Assembly: GCA_036871055.1 (NCBI GenBank) | Contig: CP141893.1 | Coordinates: 3,720,001 to 3,784,000 of the forward strand | DNA length: 64,000 nucleotides | From: Bisbaumannia sp015645095 | GTDB lineage: Bacteria > Pseudomonadota > Gammaproteobacteria > Pseudomonadales > Halomonadaceae | Direction: 5' to 3' | Shown: piece after piece, positions 50,030 to 58,280 of the stretch | How positions within the stretch are numbered: the first letter of the stretch is position 1 | How the letters are laid out: each line of letters starts with the position of its first letter | Position numbers and translations under genes: made by a program | Notes under the pieces: generated by a model | Databases searched by the model: none | What the model saw: the letters and a program-made list of their open reading frames with translations, nothing else | What the model was told of the DNA's origin: nothing

Positions 50030-50407
50030 ATGAATCATCGATGCAAGGCGGGCCTCGGCGCGCTGCTGTTGGGGGCGACCCTGCTGGCCGGCTGCGCCGG
50101 CACGCCCGAGTTTCGCACCCTGGACGCCCGGGTGGTCAGCGAAACGCCCCTGGCAGTGGGGCCCGATGCCGAACTCCGCGTCAGCCTGGAGGGCGAAGGG
50201 GGCGTGATCGCCGAGACCCGCCAGCAGCGCCTGGGGAGCCCCCCCATCCCGGTACGGCTAAGCTACGACGCTCGAGCCCTGGACGGGGCGGCGCTGCATG
50301 CGGAGATTCGCGAAGCGGGACGACTGCGCTATCGCCAGGCGGAGCCCCAGCCCATCGCCCCCGGCATCAGCGAGCCGGTGACCCTGACCCTGGAAAGCGT
50401 CGACTAG
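50030..50407 (+). CDS. YbaY/YscW-family lipoprotein
   Basis: A 125-aa lipoprotein with a signal peptide ending in the lipobox LLAGC (Cys about residue 22). The mature part is a single beta-rich domain resembling the YbaY/YscW family (type III pilotin-like fold). Family members lie in the outer membrane; YbaY itself has no settled function. RBS GGAGAA overlaps the yciH stop region, implying co-transcription. Its stop overlaps that of the convergent sirtuin gene by 4 bp. Confidence 0.8.
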   Translation: MNHRCKAGLGALLLGATLLAGCAGTPEFRTLDARVVSETPLAVGPDAELRVSLEGEGGVIAETRQQRLGSPPIPVRLSYDARALDGAALHAEIREAGRLRYRQAEPQPIAPGISEPVTLTLESVD

Positions 50408-51243
50408 CAACGGCGGGCCAGGGCGGCCAGGCTCTCGCCGATGGGCAGCGAGGCCTTGAGGGCATAGAGGTCATCGGCCCGGGTACGGCCCCGGTTGAGG
50501 CAGGCCACCGGCTTGCCCGCCCGGGCCGCCTGGCGCACCAGGCGGAAGCCGGAATAGACCATCAGCGACGAGCCGACCACCAGCAGTGCCTGGGCCGCGT
50601 CGATGGCCGCCTGGGCCGCCGCCAGGCGCTCGCCGGGCACGCTATCGCCGAAGAAGACCACGTCCGGCTTGAGGATACCGTCGCCGCAGCGCGCGCAGGC
50701 GGGCAGCCGGAAATCGCCGAAGTCCGCCTCCAGGTCGGCGTCGCCGTCCGGACCGATGGCGGCGCCGAGCTCCTGCCAGTGGGGGTTGAGCGCCTTCAGC
50801 TCGGCATGCAGGTCATGGCGCATGCGCCGGCTGTCGCAGCGCATGCAGCGTACCAGCTCGGCTCGGCCATGCAGGTCGATGACCCGCCGCGAACCGGCAC
50901 GTTGATGCAGGCCATCCACGTTCTGGGTGATGATGCCAGCCAGGCGTCCCCGTGCTTCCAGTTCGGCCAGGGCCCGATGGGCCGGCCCCGGGCGCGCCTC
51001 GCTCAGGGCCCGAAAGCCGATCAGGGCGCGGGCCCAGTAGCGCTGGCGAGCGGCATGGCTGTCCATGAAGTGGCGATGATCCATGGGCGGGGGGCGCTTC
51101 CACTCGCCCCGGGCATCGCGGTAATCGGGGATGCCGCTCTCGGTACTGACGCCGGCGCCGGTCACCACCAGCAAGCGGGGATGACCGGCGATAAAGGCGG
51201 CCAGGGCCTCCAGTGAGGCCTGGGGAGATTCGCTTTGCAGCAT
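50404..51243 (-). CDS. NAD-dependent protein deacylase, Sir2 family (class II-like)
   Basis: A 279-aa sirtuin. NAD-binding motifs are GAGVSTESGIPDYRD and TQNVDGLHQRAGS, with the catalytic His in IDLHGRAELV. A zinc knuckle of four cysteines is present (CMRC, then CARC). KPDVVFFGDSVP follows. The PDYRD form after GAGxSxxSGI is typical of SIRT4-like class II enzymes rather than class III CobB (which has a Tyr/Arg pair for acyl-lysine). Deacylase, lipoamidase or ADP-ribosyl activity is possible. No good RBS precedes the ATG at 51243. Confidence 0.88.
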   Translation of the reverse strand: MLQSESPQASLEALAAFIAGHPRLLVVTGAGVSTESGIPDYRDARGEWKRPPPMDHRHFMDSHAARQRYWARALIGFRALSEARPGPAHRALAELEARGRLAGIITQNVDGLHQRAGSRRVIDLHGRAELVRCMRCDSRRMRHDLHAELKALNPHWQELGAAIGPDGDADLEADFGDFRLPACARCGDGILKPDVVFFGDSVPGERLAAAQAAIDAAQALLVVGSSLMVYSGFRLVRQAARAGKPVACLNRGRTRADDLYALKASLPIGESLAALARRC

Positions 51244-51331
51244 AATTAACGACCAAGGACGCGTGGCTCCCGGCCGATGGGGCCACTAGAATGAACGCCT
51301 ACCGATATATCACGGGCAAGGACTCGTTGCG

Positions 51332-52243
51332 ATGGCCTGGCTGGAATACCTGCTACCCCTGATCTTTCTCTTCCCCCTGGCAGCCACTGCGGTCATCGTG
51401 GTGGCCCTGAAGAGCCTCCACGACGCCCGGGTGCGCTCGCCCTTCGATGCCCACCCCCTGCGGGAGCCGGGCCAGGCCCTGCGCGACCGGCTGGATCGCG
51501 CCTTCGCCAGCCTCTTCCTGAATGGCGCCCTGGGGCCCATCGTGGTGCTGGCGCCGCTGGTCTACGGCATGGGCCGGATGCTCTTCGCCAGCGAGCAGGA
51601 CTGGTTCGAGTGGGGGCTCTACGGTGCGCTCTGCACCCTGCTGGCCCTGGGCTTCTGCCTGCTGCTGATCCGCGACTACCAGCGCATCCGCCGCCTCAAG
51701 CTGGGGCTGGCCTGCGAGCTGGCGGTGGGCCAGGAGCTGGAGCGACTGATCCGCCCCGAGGCCCACCCCTACCACGTCTTCCACGACGTGCCCGCCGACA
51801 CCTACACCATCGACCATGTGGCGGTGACCCCCCACGGGGTCTTCGTGATCGAGACCCGGGCCCGCACCCGGCCCTTCGATGCCCAGGGCCGCGAACAGAA
51901 CCAGGTGGCGGTGGAGCGGGAGCGGCTGCGCTTCCCCGGCTGGAGCGAGCGCCGGCCGCTGCGCAAGACCCGCCAGGCGGTGCGCTGGCTACGCCACTGG
52001 CTGGCCCGGGAATGCGGCGGCGAGATCCCGGTGCAGGGCATCCTGGCCCTGCCCGGCTGGGAAGTCGACAGCAGCGAGGCCGCCGCCGACCTGCTGGTGG
52101 TCAGCGGCGAGGCCCTGTCGGCCCTGATCGATGCCACGCCCCAGGCCCCGCTAAGCGATGCGGCCCATGACAAGGCCATCCAGGCCCTGGCCAAGCGTGC
52201 CGCGATGCTGGATCTCAAGAACCTGCAGCAGCCCTCGGTCTAG
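51332..52243 (+). CDS. NERD-domain membrane protein
   Basis: A 303-aa protein with an N-terminal hydrophobic helix (residues about 5-25), two more near 70-115, and a NERD (nuclease-related) domain from about 125. Motifs include GQELERLI, HVFHDVPADTYTIDHVAVTPHGVFVIETRA and QGILALPGWEV (segments). The Asp and Glu-Thr in TIDHVAVTPHG...IET fit the PD-(D/E)XK-like core predicted for NERD, though the usual Lys is not seen (IETRAR), so catalysis is uncertain. Function unknown; divergent from the sirtuin gene with 88 bp between. Confidence 0.8.
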   Translation: MAWLEYLLPLIFLFPLAATAVIVVALKSLHDARVRSPFDAHPLREPGQALRDRLDRAFASLFLNGALGPIVVLAPLVYGMGRMLFASEQDWFEWGLYGALCTLLALGFCLLLIRDYQRIRRLKLGLACELAVGQELERLIRPEAHPYHVFHDVPADTYTIDHVAVTPHGVFVIETRARTRPFDAQGREQNQVAVERERLRFPGWSERRPLRKTRQAVRWLRHWLARECGGEIPVQGILALPGWEVDSSEAAADLLVVSGEALSALIDATPQAPLSDAAHDKAIQALAKRAAMLDLKNLQQPSV

Positions 52244-52375
52244 CGGACTGCCGGGCCGACGACTGATCGACTGCCAGGCACGAGACTCCGAAAGGCGGAC
52301 GAAAGTATTGCGCCAAGCCCCGGCTGGTCTAATAATCCGCGCTTTCTACGCCGACTCAACGACCCTCGTGCCGCC

Positions 52376-53185
52376 ATGAAACTGATCACCTTCGATGTCT
52401 TCCGCACCCTGGGCATCCCCGGGGTGCGTTATATCAAGCCCGAACGCATGCTGGATCATCTCGACGAGATCCGCGCCGCCGACTGGCTGCTGTTCCCCGA
52501 ATACTGGCAGCTCAACACCCTGGTCCACGGCCTCAAGGCCCGCATCTTCCCCAGCCTGGCCAGCTACCACCTGGGCCACGACAAGGTGGAGCAGACCCGC
52601 GCTTTCCAGGCGCTGTTCCCCGAGCACGTGCCCCCCACCGAGATCCTCGGCGCCTCCCGGGCCGCCATCGACAAGGTGGAGACCCGCTTCGGCTATCCCT
52701 TTATCGCCAAGCGCATCAAGAGCAGCATGGGCGAGGGGGTCAGGCTGATCGACTCCCGCCCGGCCCTGGAGGCCCACCTGGCCGAGGAGCCGGTGCTCTA
52801 TGCCCAGGAGCGCCTGCCCATCGACCGTGACCTGCGCATCGTACTGGTGGGGGGCGAGCTGCTGGCCACCTACTGGCGGGTCACGCCCCTGGGCGGCTAC
52901 CGCTCCAACGTCAGCCAGGGCGGCGCCATCGACCGGGAGGAGATTCCCGAGGCGGCCATTGCCCTGGCCCGGCGCCTCGCCGAGGCCTTCCATATCAACC
53001 ATGCCGGCTTCGATATCGCCATGGTCGACGGCCACCCCTACGTCTTCGAGTTCAACCGCCTGTTCGGCAACCAGGGCATCAGCGACAGCAGCAAGCGCAT
53101 CGGCGCCGCCATCCTGCGCCAGCTCGGCGACGGCGATGACCTGGGCCCGGACGACGACGAGCCGCCCTTTGCCCTGACCGGCTGA
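52376..53185 (+). CDS. RimK-like ATP-grasp protein
   Basis: A 269-aa protein with an ATP-grasp fold. Recognisable are PFIAKRIKSSMGEGVRLID (ATP-binding lysine and glycine loop, about residue 115), YAQERLPIDRDLRIVLVGGE, GGAIDREEIPEAAIALARR and the metal site FEFNRLFGNQGI near the C-terminus. Members ligate carboxylates to amines or form peptide-like bonds; RimK adds glutamate to ribosomal protein S6. Substrate unknown, and no obvious peptide substrate is encoded alongside. It follows the NERD gene after 132 bp. Confidence 0.8.
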   Translation: MKLITFDVFRTLGIPGVRYIKPERMLDHLDEIRAADWLLFPEYWQLNTLVHGLKARIFPSLASYHLGHDKVEQTRAFQALFPEHVPPTEILGASRAAIDKVETRFGYPFIAKRIKSSMGEGVRLIDSRPALEAHLAEEPVLYAQERLPIDRDLRIVLVGGELLATYWRVTPLGGYRSNVSQGGAIDREEIPEAAIALARRLAEAFHINHAGFDIAMVDGHPYVFEFNRLFGNQGISDSSKRIGAAILRQLGDGDDLGPDDDEPPFALTG

Positions 53186-53261
53186 CTGCCCATGCCACCC
53201 GGGGCGCCTGGCGGCGCCAATCGTTCAGCAGAGCTGAACTCCCACAACCCCAGCGCCGGCG

Positions 53262-53330
53262 TCAGTCGCCCTTGAGGCGGCCGCCCATCTCCTGGGCCAG
53301 GTCGACGGCCATGGCCAGGGATCGGTCATA
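53262..53330 (-). pseudogene. Duplicated 3' end of dgt
   Basis: The last 16 codons of dgt, ending in GGRLKGD and stop, are repeated 96 bp downstream of the real end with one base change over about 49 bp. A second short match (ATGACCGAT) lies beyond a 5-nt insertion that breaks the frame. The copy has no start and is not expected to be translated. Confidence 0.9.
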
Positions 53331-53357
53331 TGGCCGGTCACATCGCACCGATGCGCT

Positions 53358-54698
53358 TCAGTCGCCCTTAAGGCGGCCGCCCATCTCCTGGGCCAGGTCG
53401 ACGGCATAGTGATCGGTCATGCCGCCGATAAAGTCGAGCATGCGCCGGTAGCTGTCGTAGAGGGGCCAGGAGGGCAGCGGGGTGTTCTCGCCGATCAGCG
53501 CCAGCACCCGCTGATGCTTGAAGCTGGAGCGCCCCTGGTGGTGCAGCTCGTGGGCGGCACCGATAAAGGCCTCCAGCAGGATGCCCAGGGTGGTATAGGC
53601 GCCGATCTCCAGCTTGGCCTTGCGCTCGTTCTGGAAGATGCGCTCCCGGGCCAGGGTCTTGGCGGCCTTGACCCCCCAGTCCAGGTCCGGGTGGCAGAGC
53701 TCCAGCAGGTCGTCCTTGAGGGCGCCGTTGAGCAGCTCCTGCTCATGGGCCACGAAGACCGCCCCGACCTCGCCCACCGCCCGCTCCATGGCGGCGCCGC
53801 GCAGGGCGGCGATACGGCGGCGCTGGGAGACCCCCTGCTCGGCCATGCGGGCATACTCCGGCGGCGCCTCCCCGGCGATCTGGATCAGCACCTCGGCCAC
53901 CTCGTCATAGCGCAGGATGCCCATCTCCAGGCCATCCTCCAGATCGAGCAGGGCGTAGCAGATATCGTCGGCGGCCTCGACCAGGTAGGCCAGGGGGTGG
54001 CGGCACCAGGCCCAGTCGCCCCGGGGGCGCAGCCCCAGCCGTCCGGCCACCTCGGCCAGCAGGTCGCGCTCCGACTGGTAGCAGCCGAACTTGCCGGCGC
54101 TGCCGCCGTGCTCCACCGTCCAGGGGTACTTGAGCAGGGTGCCCAGGGTCGCGGTGCTCAGGCGCATGCCGCCGCGGAACTGGTTGTATTCGATCTGGGT
54201 GACGATGCGAAAGCCCTGGGCGTTGCCCTCGTAGGTCAGCAGGTCGGCCCGCTGGGTGTCGCTGAGCCCCTCCAGCAAGCCGCTGCCGTCGGACTCGGCG
54301 CGCTTGAACCAGTCGCGGATGGCGTATTCGCCGGCGTGGCCGAAGGGCGGGTTGCCGATATCGTGACCCAGGCAGGCAGCCTGGACGATGACCCCCAGGT
54401 CCGCCGGGGTGATCCGGGCCGGCAGTCGCTCACGCAACCCCTCGCCGACGATCATGCCCAGGGAGCGCCCCACACAGCCCACCTCCAGGGAGTGGGTCAG
54501 GCGGGTATGGATATGGTCGTTCTCGGTGAGCGGGTGCACCTGGGTCTTGCGCCCCAGGCGGCGGAAGGAGCCGGAGAAGACGATCCGGTCATGATCCTTG
54601 TGGAAGGGGGTACGGCCCGGTTCGGCGCTACCGCGCCCACCCCGGGTATCGTGCAGCCGGCCCGGATCGAGCAGCCGCTCCCAGTGCATCTGCGTCAT
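53358..54698 (-). CDS. dgt: Deoxyguanosinetriphosphate triphosphohydrolase-like protein
   Basis: HD-domain dNTPase that converts dGTP (or other dNTPs) to the nucleoside and triphosphate. The 446-aa protein has the N-terminal DHDRIVFSGSFRRLGRKTQV, first HD-domain His in THSLEVGCVGRSL, HD pair in CLGHDIGNPPFGHAGE and a later Asp in EAADDICYALLDLED. Length is nearer to the type 2 subfamily than to E. coli Dgt (505 aa). The start at 54698 follows CAGGAGGCGCC. A near-identical copy of its last codons lies downstream at 53262-53330. Confidence 0.93.
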   Translation of the reverse strand: MTQMHWERLLDPGRLHDTRGGRGSAEPGRTPFHKDHDRIVFSGSFRRLGRKTQVHPLTENDHIHTRLTHSLEVGCVGRSLGMIVGEGLRERLPARITPADLGVIVQAACLGHDIGNPPFGHAGEYAIRDWFKRAESDGSGLLEGLSDTQRADLLTYEGNAQGFRIVTQIEYNQFRGGMRLSTATLGTLLKYPWTVEHGGSAGKFGCYQSERDLLAEVAGRLGLRPRGDWAWCRHPLAYLVEAADDICYALLDLEDGLEMGILRYDEVAEVLIQIAGEAPPEYARMAEQGVSQRRRIAALRGAAMERAVGEVGAVFVAHEQELLNGALKDDLLELCHPDLDWGVKAAKTLARERIFQNERKAKLEIGAYTTLGILLEAFIGAAHELHHQGRSSFKHQRVLALIGENTPLPSWPLYDSYRRMLDFIGGMTDHYAVDLAQEMGGRLKGD

Positions 54699-55028
54699 GG
54701 CGCCTCCTGGTGGGAAGCCTCCATTGTGCACCCGGGCCGCCCCGGCGGGAAGCCGGGCTCCCAAGCCAGAAGACGGAAGAGAAGCCTGGTGCGGCCTGAG
54801 GGCAAGGTGGCTCGCTCGCACCGGGACGAAACCCCGCCGCTGCGCGAGCCGGCCGACGCGCACGGGCCGGAACAACGTCCCTGTTGCCGGCCCTAACTCG
54901 ACATCCCTGTCGATTTTGCGCTGGCCGGCTCGCTACGCCGCGGCATCCCGGCGAAATCGCTCGCCCCCTTCCTCCCCAAGCCGCGTATTCCGGGGTTACG
55001 GCTTTCTTCCCACTCTGAGCGCCGCCGC
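54699..55028. other. Intergenic region upstream of dgt
   Basis: About 330 bp, with no supported gene. It holds a GGGCCGG...CCGGCCC hairpin (54863-54893) and a small TCGACATCCCTGTCGATTTT hairpin (54898-54917), which share ACRTCCCTGTYG. On the minus strand these lie past the duplicated ntrC tail; on the plus strand the second looks like a weak terminator. Confidence 0.4.
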
Positions 55029-55300
55029 TCAGTCGTCGACCAGTGCCGGCAATAGCGCCTTCAATTTGGTGCTTCGCAGATCAGCGTGAAGCCCCAACCT
55101 GGCAAAGGCCAGCTTGCTAGTGTGGGAGTTTGGCTCTGCCGAACGATTGGCGCCGCCAGGCGCCTTGGTGCTTGCCAGGATCGTCCTTCGGACGATATCG
55201 CGCAGAATCTGCGCTCCCACCATGGTATTCACGCCAGAGTGCGATGAACCTTCAATTTCCGAGCCAGTTTATCCCCGGCCCCGGCGTCGGATGCTCTCGC
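55029..55300 (-). pseudogene. Diverged second copy of the ntrC C-terminus, split by a MITE
   Basis: On the minus strand the sequence around 55029-55067 encodes KLKALLPALVDD and stop, against KLKTLLPALADD and stop in ntrC. If the element at 55068-55250 and one copy of the TTCAATTT duplication are removed, the match continues on the other side (GAGDKLARKLK against GWGRNTLTRKLK in ntrC). At least about 20 codons are shared, with one codon missing. It sits downstream of the true ntrC stop. Confidence 0.8.
55068..55250. mobile_element. MITE-like repeat element, copy B, with target duplication
   Basis: 183 bp, homologous along its length to 31091-31320. The ends are inverted: left GGTGCTTCGCA, right (reverse complement) GGTTCATCGCA, and the match continues to GCGTGAA. 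It is flanked on both sides by the direct repeat TTCAATTT (55060-55067 and 55251-55258), an exact 8-bp target-site duplication. Internal GTGGGAG...CTCCCAC and GATCGTCCTTCGGACGATAT hairpins match copy A. There is no transposase; it is non-autonomous. Confidence 0.85.
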
Positions 55301-55344
55301 CTGGGCTCGTTTATCCCGACCTACGCTTACCGGCATATGCCCGC

Positions 55345-56754
55345 TTAATCGTCCGCCAGCGCGGGCAGCAGGGTCTTGAGCTTCCGCGTCAGAGTATTAC
55401 GGCCCCAGCCCAGCAGCTCGGCGGCTTCGCCCTTGCGCCCCCCGGTATGCTTGAGGGCGGTCTCGATCAGGATCTTTTCGAAATCCGGGACGGCTTCCTC
55501 CAGCAGGTGGGTATGCCCCGCCGCCAGGGCCCGGTCGGCCCAGTCGCGGAAGGCGGCCCGCCAGTCGCCGGCACTCACCTCGCCGGCCTCGCGCAGGCGC
55601 AGCTCCGGGGGCAGGTCGTCCACCAGCACCTCGCGACCCGAGGCCATCACCGTCAGCCAGCGACAGGTGTTCTCCAGCTGGCGCACGTTGCCCGGCCAGG
55701 GCAGGCGCGTCAGGTGCTCCTCCGCCTCCCGGGTCAGCACCTTGGTCTCGGTATCCAGCTCCTTGGCCGCCTCGGCCAGGAAGTGCCGGGCCAGGCGAGG
55801 GATGTCCTCGCGGCGCTCAGCGAGCCGCGGAAGGTGCACCCGGATCACATTGAGGCGGTGGAAGAGGTCCTCCCGGAAGCGTCCATCCTCCACCAGCCGC
55901 TCCAGGTTCTGGTGGGTGGCGGCGATGATCCGCACGTCCACCTTCACCGGGGTATGGCCGCCGACCCGGTAGAACTCGCCATCGGCCAGCACCCGCAGCA
56001 GCCGGGTCTGGGTGTCCGGCGGCATGTCGCCGATCTCGTCCAGGAAGAGGGTCCCGCCGTCGGCCTGCTCGAAGCGCCCGCGGCGCTGGGCGGTGGCCCC
56101 GGTGAAGGCGCCCTTCTCGTGGCCGAACAGCTCCGACTCCATCAGGTCCTTGGGAATCGCCGCCATGTTCAGGGCGATAAAGGGGTGGCTGGACCGGGGG
56201 CTGTGCTGGTGCAGGGCCTGGGCCACCCGCTCCTTGCCGGTCCCCGACTCGCCGTTGATCAGCACGGTGATATGCGACTGGGAGAGCCGGCCGATGGCCC
56301 GGAACACCTCCTGCATGGCCGGCGCCTCGCCGATGATCTCGGCGGTGAGCCCCTCCGGCACCGACGCCGGCGACTGGCGCTCCCGGGCATGAGCCACGGC
56401 ACGCCGCACCAGGGCCAGGGCCTCGTCCACGTCGAAGGGCTTGGGCAGGTACTCGAAGGCGCCGCCCTGGTAGGAGGCCACGGCGCTGTCCAGGTCCGAG
56501 TGGGCGGTCATCACGATCACCGGCAGGTCCGGGTAGCTCTCGCGGACCTGGGCCATCAGGTCCAGGCCATCCAGCCCCGGCATGCGAATATCGGTGAGCA
56601 GCACCTCAGGCGGACGCTCCAGGACCCGCTCCAGGGCCCGGTCGGCCCGCTCGAAGCACTCCACCTGGAGATCCGGTTGCGCCAGGGCACGCTCCAGCAC
56701 CCAACGAATGGCACGGTCGTCGTCGACGATCACGATGCGAGCGGCGTCGGTCAT
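55345..56754 (-). CDS. ntrC: Nitrogen regulation response regulator NtrC (GlnG)
   Basis: Activates sigma-54 promoters such as glnA under nitrogen limitation. The 469-aa protein equals the E. coli length. Receiver domain Asp is in LLTDIRMPGLDG (about residue 54). The AAA+ domain has Walker A GESGTGKE, GAFTGA and GGTLFLDEIGDMP. The C-terminal Fis-type HTH covers TGGRKGEAAELLGWGRNTLT and ends KLKTLLPALADD. It lies 31 bp after ntrB. A diverged copy of its C-terminal codons lies downstream. Confidence 0.97.
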   Translation of the reverse strand: MTDAARIVIVDDDRAIRWVLERALAQPDLQVECFERADRALERVLERPPEVLLTDIRMPGLDGLDLMAQVRESYPDLPVIVMTAHSDLDSAVASYQGGAFEYLPKPFDVDEALALVRRAVAHARERQSPASVPEGLTAEIIGEAPAMQEVFRAIGRLSQSHITVLINGESGTGKERVAQALHQHSPRSSHPFIALNMAAIPKDLMESELFGHEKGAFTGATAQRRGRFEQADGGTLFLDEIGDMPPDTQTRLLRVLADGEFYRVGGHTPVKVDVRIIAATHQNLERLVEDGRFREDLFHRLNVIRVHLPRLAERREDIPRLARHFLAEAAKELDTETKVLTREAEEHLTRLPWPGNVRQLENTCRWLTVMASGREVLVDDLPPELRLREAGEVSAGDWRAAFRDWADRALAAGHTHLLEEAVPDFEKILIETALKHTGGRKGEAAELLGWGRNTLTRKLKTLLPALADD

Positions 56755-56785
56755 CAGTCTCTCCTGGATTGGAAAAAGGGGAACA

Positions 56786-57814
56786 TCAGCTGGCCTCCAG
56801 CGGGATCAGCAGACGAAATTCGGTATGGCCCGGGGTCGAGTCGCACTCGATCAGCCCCTGGTGCTGGTGCAGGATCGACTGGGCGATGGAGAGCCCCAGG
56901 CCGCTGCCGCTGGCCCGTCCCGAGACCATCGGGTAGAAGAGCGTCTCCTGCAGCGCCTCGGGAATTCCCGGGCCGTTGTCGATCACCGCCACCTCGCAGA
57001 CCAGGCGGTGGCGCTCGGCACCCAGGGTGAACTGGCGCCGTGCCCGGGTACGCAACACCAGGCGCGGCGCGGGGGTGGCGTGCTCTTCCAGGGCCTGGAC
57101 GGCATTGCGGGCCACGTTGAGCACCGCCTGGATCAGCTGCGCCTCCTCCCCGGAGAGCTCCGGCAGGCTGGGGTCATAATCGCGCACCACCTCGACGCCG
57201 GGATGCTCGGCCAGCACCAGGCTGCGCACCCGCTCCAGCACCTGGTGAATATTCAGCGGCGCCGGCTCGCGCAGCTGGTTGGGCCCCAGCATGCGGTCCA
57301 CCAGGTCGCGCAGCCGGTCCACCTCCTCGACGATGATATGGGTGAACTCGGCGAGCTGGGGGTCGGGCAGGTCCCGCTCCAGCAGCTGGGCGGCACCGCG
57401 GATGCCCCCCAGGGGGTTCTTCACCTCGTGGGCCAGGCCCCGGGAGAGCACCTTGATCGCCTCCTGGCGGGCGATCAACGCCTCCTCCCGGGAGATGCGC
57501 AGCAGGCGGTCCCGCGGCTCGATCTCCAGCAGCAACTCGTCATCGGAAAGCGGCGTGACGGTGAAGTCCACCGTGACCGGCTCCTGCCCCGGCAGCGGCA
57601 GGCTCGCCTCGCGCTGGGTATAGGGGTGGAACTCGTCCCGTGCCTTGGTCAACACCTCGGCCACCGCCTCCAGGCTCTCCAGGCGGGTGTCGCGCACCCG
57701 CCCCAGGCTGACCGCCAGCAGCGACTCGGCGGCGGGATTCATCCAGCGCAGGCGCAGTGCACCATCGAGCAGCAGCACCGCCGTGGACAGGTGTTCGAGC
57801 AGACGTTGATACAT
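56786..57814 (-). CDS. ntrB: Nitrogen regulation sensor kinase NtrB (GlnL)
   Basis: Soluble histidine kinase/phosphatase that controls NtrC in response to PII. The 342-aa protein has an N-terminal PAS domain (residues about 5-110), the phospho-acceptor His in GLAHEVKNPLGGIRGAAQLL (typical of NtrB), and an ATPase domain with NVARNAVQAL, DNGPGIPE and GSGLGLSIAQ. No membrane segment is present. An NtrC-type site lies about 127 bp upstream at 57941-57955. Confidence 0.97.
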   Translation of the reverse strand: MYQRLLEHLSTAVLLLDGALRLRWMNPAAESLLAVSLGRVRDTRLESLEAVAEVLTKARDEFHPYTQREASLPLPGQEPVTVDFTVTPLSDDELLLEIEPRDRLLRISREEALIARQEAIKVLSRGLAHEVKNPLGGIRGAAQLLERDLPDPQLAEFTHIIVEEVDRLRDLVDRMLGPNQLREPAPLNIHQVLERVRSLVLAEHPGVEVVRDYDPSLPELSGEEAQLIQAVLNVARNAVQALEEHATPAPRLVLRTRARRQFTLGAERHRLVCEVAVIDNGPGIPEALQETLFYPMVSGRASGSGLGLSIAQSILHQHQGLIECDSTPGHTEFRLLIPLEAS

Positions 57815-57940
57815 GGGTCATCCCGGTTGAGCAGGGTAAGGTGCCGATCGGTCTGGCGACTCCCCTTGCACCTGCAAGAAGCGCGCCAACGCGATACGAC
57901 AGGGAATTCGGGGACTTAGGGACCAGACCACGCCCCCTAC

Positions 57941-57955
57941 GCACCATTTTAGTGC
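57941..57955. promoter_or_regulatory. NtrC-type site upstream of ntrB
   Basis: GCACCATTTTAGTGC fits GCAC-N7-GTGC. In enteric bacteria an NtrC site in front of glnL (ntrB) mediates repression of its sigma-70 promoter; the position here is compatible with the same role. Confidence 0.65.
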
Positions 57956-58016
57956 ATTACGGGAGGCGACAGGATGGGGGCGCCCCATGGCGAAGCGGAA
58001 GATGGGCGATGGCGGC

Positions 58017-58280
58017 TCAGGGACGCGGCCGCTCGGCATCACGATGACGCCAGCGCCGCCGCGGCTCGGGCACTGGCTCGGTGCGCGACGTCCCCGCCCA
58101 GGGCTGCCCCGGGCGATACTCCAGGGCGCTGCGCTGGCGCAGTTGGCGGGCATGCTCGAAGGCATCGAGGCCGCGATCCGGGGTGCGGGGCGGCTCGACC
58201 TGGCGGTGGCGAGGGTAGTCCCGGCAGGGCGGCGTCTCGGCGGCGAAGCAGGGGAAACGGAAGCCTCGCCGGCCGATGAG
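58017..58280 (-). CDS. Coding-like frame without start codon, contiguous with DUF4124
   Basis: Directly after the TAG that ends the DUF4124 gene the same frame stays open for 87 codons to a TGA. Codon use matches the surrounding genes (GCC, CTG, GAG, CGC, CAG dominate). The deduced peptide has two early cysteines (PCF, PCR) and is rich in Arg and Pro. It has no ATG, GTG or TTG at its front. It could be a C-terminal extension cut off by a nonsense mutation, a readthrough product, or chance. No family was recognised. Confidence 0.35.
   Translation of the reverse strand, partial: LIGRRGFRFPCFAAETPPCRDYPRHRQVEPPRTPDRGLDAFEHARQLRQRSALEYRPGQPWAGTSRTEPVPEPRRRWRHRDAERPRP

Noticed and set aside
53225..53407. 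Short minus-strand open frame across the two dgt tails
   Set aside because: It arises from reading the duplicated dgt end in a shifted frame; the peptide is an internal repeat with Trp/Arg-rich composition and no RBS.
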